Source: Gammaproteobacteria bacterium (GTDB lineage Bacteria > Pseudomonadota > Gammaproteobacteria > Chromatiales > Chromatiaceae). Taken from it: a DNA stretch of 9,252 bases. Under the pieces are notes generated by a model, which saw nothing but the letters and a program-made list of their open reading frames with translations, was not told the DNA's origin and searched no databases. The translations under genes were made by a program, and so were the position numbers. The stretch lies in the NCBI GenBank assembly GCA_013041975.1, contig JABDQZ010000334.1, forward strand, positions 1 through 9,252, given 5' to 3'. This document shows positions 7,004 through 9,252 of this stretch, in pieces (positions within the stretch are counted from its first letter, which is position 1; every line of letters begins with the position of its first letter).

Positions 7004-7899
7004 CTCAGTTAAAGCAAAATGCTGGTTTTACCTTGGTGGAATTAATCGTGGTCATTGTTATCACCGCGATACTTTCGTCAGTCATGGTTCAGTTTATCAC
7101 TACACCTATTGAGTCCTATGTTGATACGAGTCGCAGGGTGCGTTTGACTGATATTGCTGAAACAGCCATGCAGCGCCTGGCCTACGACATCAAAACGGCG
7201 CTGCCGAACAGCATTCGGGTTGGTTGTGGCGGCCAGTGTGTGGAGTTTCTCAGAACAACTACAGGAGGACGCTACCGGGCTTCACCTTCGCCACTGGATG
7301 CTGATATTTTATCGTTCAATCCTACTGATCCTGTCGGTGGTGACACGTCTTTCTCGGTGCTGGGGCCATTGAATTTTTCTTCTGCAATTGTCACGGGTTC
7401 AGGGGCAAGTGATTGTGCAAATAATACGGCTTCCTGCCTGGTGGTATACAACACGGGGTTGTTAGGCAGTAATGCCTGGAATCTTGATAACATGGCAACA
7501 GTGACCTCGGTTAATACGGTTATCCCCAGTATTAGCTTCAATAATGGTGGATTTTCCAGTGGTGTTACGGCCTTTCCAGCCGCTTCTTCCTATCAGCGTT
7601 TCTATATTGTAGATACACCCGTCAAATACATTTGTGATACAGGTGCCGGTATTTTACGTCGCTACACCGGTTACAATGTTGTCAGTTCAGAAAGCAGTGT
7701 TGATACTCATGCTGAATTGTTGGGCCTGGGCAACCCGGCAGAACACTCCATGCTTGCTGATCATGTATCGAACTGCTCGTTTGATTATGCAGCTGGAACA
7801 CCAACTCGTAACGCTCTACTGACGATTTCTCTGTCTATTATCGAAGCCGGGGAGGATATTAATCTCCTTCAACAGTTGAATGTGGTAAACCAGCCATGA
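7000..7899 (+). CDS. mshO: MshO, large minor prepilin (PilW/GspJ-like) of the MSHA pilus
   Basis: The 299-residue prepilin has a leader MTQLKQNAG cut before FTLVELIVVIVITAILSSVM (Glu5 present). The segment after the helix, YVDTSRRVRLTDIAETAMQR followed by LAYDIKTALPNSIRV, is characteristic of MshO and of PilW/GspJ-like minor pilins. Six cysteines occur in the globular part (GCGGQC, DCANNTASC, YICD and SNCS), enough for three disulfides after DsbA oxidation in the periplasm. Its length, about twice that of MshC or MshD, fits the large minor pilin thought to sit near the tip complex. It overlaps mshD and mshP by ATGA on each side. Function is inferred from family and order. Confidence 0.88.
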   Translation: MTQLKQNAGFTLVELIVVIVITAILSSVMVQFITTPIESYVDTSRRVRLTDIAETAMQRLAYDIKTALPNSIRVGCGGQCVEFLRTTTGGRYRASPSPLDADILSFNPTDPVGGDTSFSVLGPLNFSSAIVTGSGASDCANNTASCLVVYNTGLLGSNAWNLDNMATVTSVNTVIPSISFNNGGFSSGVTAFPAASSYQRFYIVDTPVKYICDTGAGILRRYTGYNVVSSESSVDTHAELLGLGNPAEHSMLADHVSNCSFDYAAGTPTRNALLTISLSIIEAGEDINLLQQLNVVNQP

Positions 7900-8294
7900 A
7901 CTATCATAAGAATAATTCGGGTTTTTCGTTGGTTACAACGTTGTTTATCCTGGTAGTGCTGGCAATTCTTGGTTCCTACATGGCGTTGATGGGGATATCG
8001 CAAAACCAGACAACCGCGTTATCCGTCCAGGGGGTAAGGGCATGGTATTCGGCGGTGAGTGGTTTCGAATGGGCAGCTGACCGAATCAGTACCACCAGTG
8101 TTTGTCCTACGGTACCAACGGTCATGTCTATACAGGGTTTTACCGTCACCTTAACGGGTTGTACTACGTACAATATCACCGAGGGTGCCAGTAGTTATAA
8201 CCTTTATGATATTTCCGTACTGTCAGAGCGTGGTAGTTTTGGCGAAGCTGATTATGTTTCCAGAACATTAAGAGCTACATTTGGCGGACCTTAG
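7896..8294 (+). CDS. mshP: MshP, PilX-like minor prepilin lacking Glu5
   Basis: The 132-residue protein has a nine-residue leader MNYHKNNSG and a mature start FSLVTTLFILVVLAILGSYM. The usual Glu5 is Thr. Loss of Glu5 is known for GspK- and PilX-type proteins that cap or sit at the tip, and MshP-like proteins occupy this slot. The following VRAWYSAVSGFEWAADRI matches the A-W-Y-A/E-SG-EWA pattern of PilX/MshP proteins. Two cysteines, in SVCPTV and LTGCTT, may form a disulfide. It overlaps mshO by ATGA and is the last gene of the tightly packed structural block. A 146-base gap follows before mshQ. No strong terminator follows, so some readthrough into mshQ is likely. Confidence 0.86.
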   Translation: MNYHKNNSGFSLVTTLFILVVLAILGSYMALMGISQNQTTALSVQGVRAWYSAVSGFEWAADRISTTSVCPTVPTVMSIQGFTVTLTGCTTYNITEGASSYNLYDISVLSERGSFGEADYVSRTLRATFGGP

Positions 8295-8313
8295 ACCGGG
8301 TTCTCAATTTTTT
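8286..8313 (+). terminator. Weak hairpin and T-run at the end of mshP
   Basis: GGACC (8286-8290) can pair with GGTTC (8299-8303) through five pairs including one G·U. Six T follow at 8308-8313, four bases beyond the stem. The stem is short and overlaps the mshP stop codon, so it is at best a leaky terminator before mshQ. Confidence 0.25.
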
Positions 8314-8366
8314 CCTGACACTGCCGCTAAAATTAGTAATAAGTATTGAATACGATTTTTTCTCAT

Positions 8367-8394
8367 TTGACGATTTTCACGGCTGATAGATTAT
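8367..8394 (+). promoter_or_regulatory. Candidate promoter for mshQ
   Basis: In the 146-base gap after mshP, TTGACG (8367-8372, five of six to the sigma-70 -35) is followed after 16 bases by GATTAT (8389-8394, four of six to the -10). An overlapping GCTGATAG (8382-8389) matches six of eight bases of the sigma-28 -10, but the -35 at the right distance is poor (TCAT). Transcription from about 8401 would leave a leader near 40 bases before ATG 8441. The rest of 8295-8440 shows no open frame or RNA gene that I can support. Confidence 0.4.
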
Positions 8395-8440
8395 AGCGGT
8401 TAGGGTCGTTGTAACCCGTTGGCTATGTGTTGCAGAAAAC

Positions 8441-9252
8441 ATGAAAGTAGAAATGAAAAATTGGCCAATACGCATGCACCTGGTGATGTTTCTATTTTTA
8501 ACCGGTTTTGCGTTTAATCTCCAAAGTGCTGAGTTGATTCATGGTTATGATTTTGATGATGACTGGCATATTTCAGGTCAGCTGGCTGACCAGGTTGGTA
8601 GTGTCAACGGCACACGTACTGGTAGCGGAAGTAATATCCCGGCACGGGTATTAGCTCCTGCATCCGGTATAAAACCACAAACGTGTTACGCTGCTGAATT
8701 CAAGAATGGTGCCTTTCACCTGGATGGACTGGGCGTTAACACGGTCAACGGTGGCCAAAACAGTGTGACCTTCTGGATGTATTGGGATGGCACCAATAAC
8801 GTCATGCCTTTTGGTTGGCATACACATGATGTCTGGTTTTTTAGTGGTAGTTTTGGCTTTAACTCCGGCAGCAGCGATATTTATGGCATCGACAGCACAG
8901 GACTAGCCAATGGCTGGCACCATGTAGCGCTCGTCTTTAACAATGGCAACCTGACGGCGAATAAAATGTACATTGACGGTGTTCAGCAAACACTGACACA
9001 GCGTCGCCGGTCTCCCAATAATAGTAATGCCGTCGCGGCAAGCTCTGCAACGATTAGTGGTTGGCGGCGTAGCAGTGGTTATCGTTTTGATGGCATGCTG
9101 GATGAAGTCAATATTTACCGTGGTGAAATCAGCCAGGCAGAAATCAACGCAGAACTGGCGGTGACTAAAAGCTGTGTGGTTCCGCCACCACCACCACCAC
9201 CGCCTCCGGCTGAACTTAAACATCATTACGAATTTGATGGTTACTGGGATAC
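8441..9252 (+). CDS. mshQ: MshQ-like secreted LamG-domain protein, N-terminal part (3' truncated by window)
   Basis: An open frame from ATG 8441 runs to the window edge with no stop (270 codons and 2 bases). Residues 1-30 form a signal peptide: a basic start, hydrophobic LVMFLFLTGFAF and a likely cut near QSA^EL. Residues about 31-243 look like a LamG/concanavalin jelly-roll domain: SVTFWMYW (108-115), NGWHHVALVFNNG (157-169), MYIDGV (176-181) and the closing FDGMLDEVNIYRGEISQAEI (216-235). C82 and C245 could pair. Nine prolines (248-256) follow, then AELKHHYEFDGYWD (257-270), which resembles AELIHGYDFDDDWH at 30-43, so a second unit appears to begin. Position after mshP and the LamG content fit MshQ, a large protein of unclear role, perhaps an adhesin. 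ATG 8453 (M5) is an equally possible start; neither has a clear ribosome site. Confidence 0.8.
   Translation, partial: MKVEMKNWPIRMHLVMFLFLTGFAFNLQSAELIHGYDFDDDWHISGQLADQVGSVNGTRTGSGSNIPARVLAPASGIKPQTCYAAEFKNGAFHLDGLGVNTVNGGQNSVTFWMYWDGTNNVMPFGWHTHDVWFFSGSFGFNSGSSDIYGIDSTGLANGWHHVALVFNNGNLTANKMYIDGVQQTLTQRRRSPNNSNAVAASSATISGWRRSSGYRFDGMLDEVNIYRGEISQAEINAELAVTKSCVVPPPPPPPPPAELKHHYEFDGYWD
9182..9208 (+). repeat. Nine-proline codon run between LamG units of mshQ
   Basis: Nine consecutive proline codons (CCG, five CCA, CCG, CCT, CCG) encode Pro248-Pro256 between the first LamG-like domain and the start of the next. Such a run should form a stiff extended linker, and its translation would be expected to depend on EF-P. 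The five identical CCA units could slip in length without changing frame. Confidence 0.85.

Noticed and set aside
8403..8417. GGGT...ACCC inverted repeat in the gap before mshQ as an operator or riboswitch
   Set aside because: Only four base pairs close a seven-base loop and the flanks do not extend the pairing, which is within chance expectation for a gap of this size.
8903..9226. Minus-strand open frame of 107 codons opposite mshQ
   Set aside because: It lies opposite the long uninterrupted LamG-domain frame and has low-complexity Trp and Thr runs that are just the reverse reading of the proline codons and similar stretches. The + strand frame has clear domain structure.
1..9252. Mobile element, phage, CRISPR or defence system
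   Set aside because: No transposase, integrase, spaced repeats or cas-like genes are present. The whole window is accounted for by a coherent MSHA pilus locus with uniform gene direction.

Overview
The window holds most of a mannose-sensitive haemagglutinin (MSHA) type IV pilus locus, all on the + strand, in the order mshL(end)-mshM-mshN-mshE-mshG | pilin-mshC-mshD-mshO-mshP | mshQ(start). Product identities come from motifs and gene order read by eye; no database was searched. The MSHA gene set, moderate base composition and gammaproteobacterial-style sequence suggest a gammaproteobacterium, probably aquatic or marine. The layout is not that of Vibrio: there is no mshF between mshG and the pilin, and there is one large pilin gene where Vibrio has two (mshB and mshA).

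Positions 1-5393 are the assembly or 'secretory' block. It contains the last ~120 residues of the outer-membrane secretin MshL, the ExeA/GspA-like ATPase MshM, the inner-membrane TPR protein MshN, the extension ATPase MshE with an N-terminal c-di-GMP-binding type domain, and the platform protein MshG. These genes overlap or are separated by only a few bases, so they read as one translation-coupled transcript.

Positions 5394-8294 are the pilin or 'structural' block. A short AT-rich gap carries an exact match to the enterobacterial sigma-28 (FliA, flagellar) promoter consensus, TAAA-N15-GCCGATAA. It lies just upstream of the major-type pilin gene. The pilin is followed by mshC, whose leader-peptide codons contain a strong intrinsic-terminator-like hairpin. 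mshC, mshD, mshO and mshP then follow with 4-base ATGA overlaps at each junction; all encode prepilin-like proteins. I infer that the promoter and the embedded hairpin together give flagellum-linked, high pilin and low minor-pilin expression.

Positions 8295-8440 are a 146-base gap with a plausible separate promoter. From 8441 a long open frame runs off the window: a secreted MshQ-like protein with a LamG/concanavalin-type jelly-roll domain, a nine-proline linker, and the start of what looks like a second copy of the same unit. I saw no tRNA or rRNA genes, CRISPR arrays, insertion sequences or broken genes.
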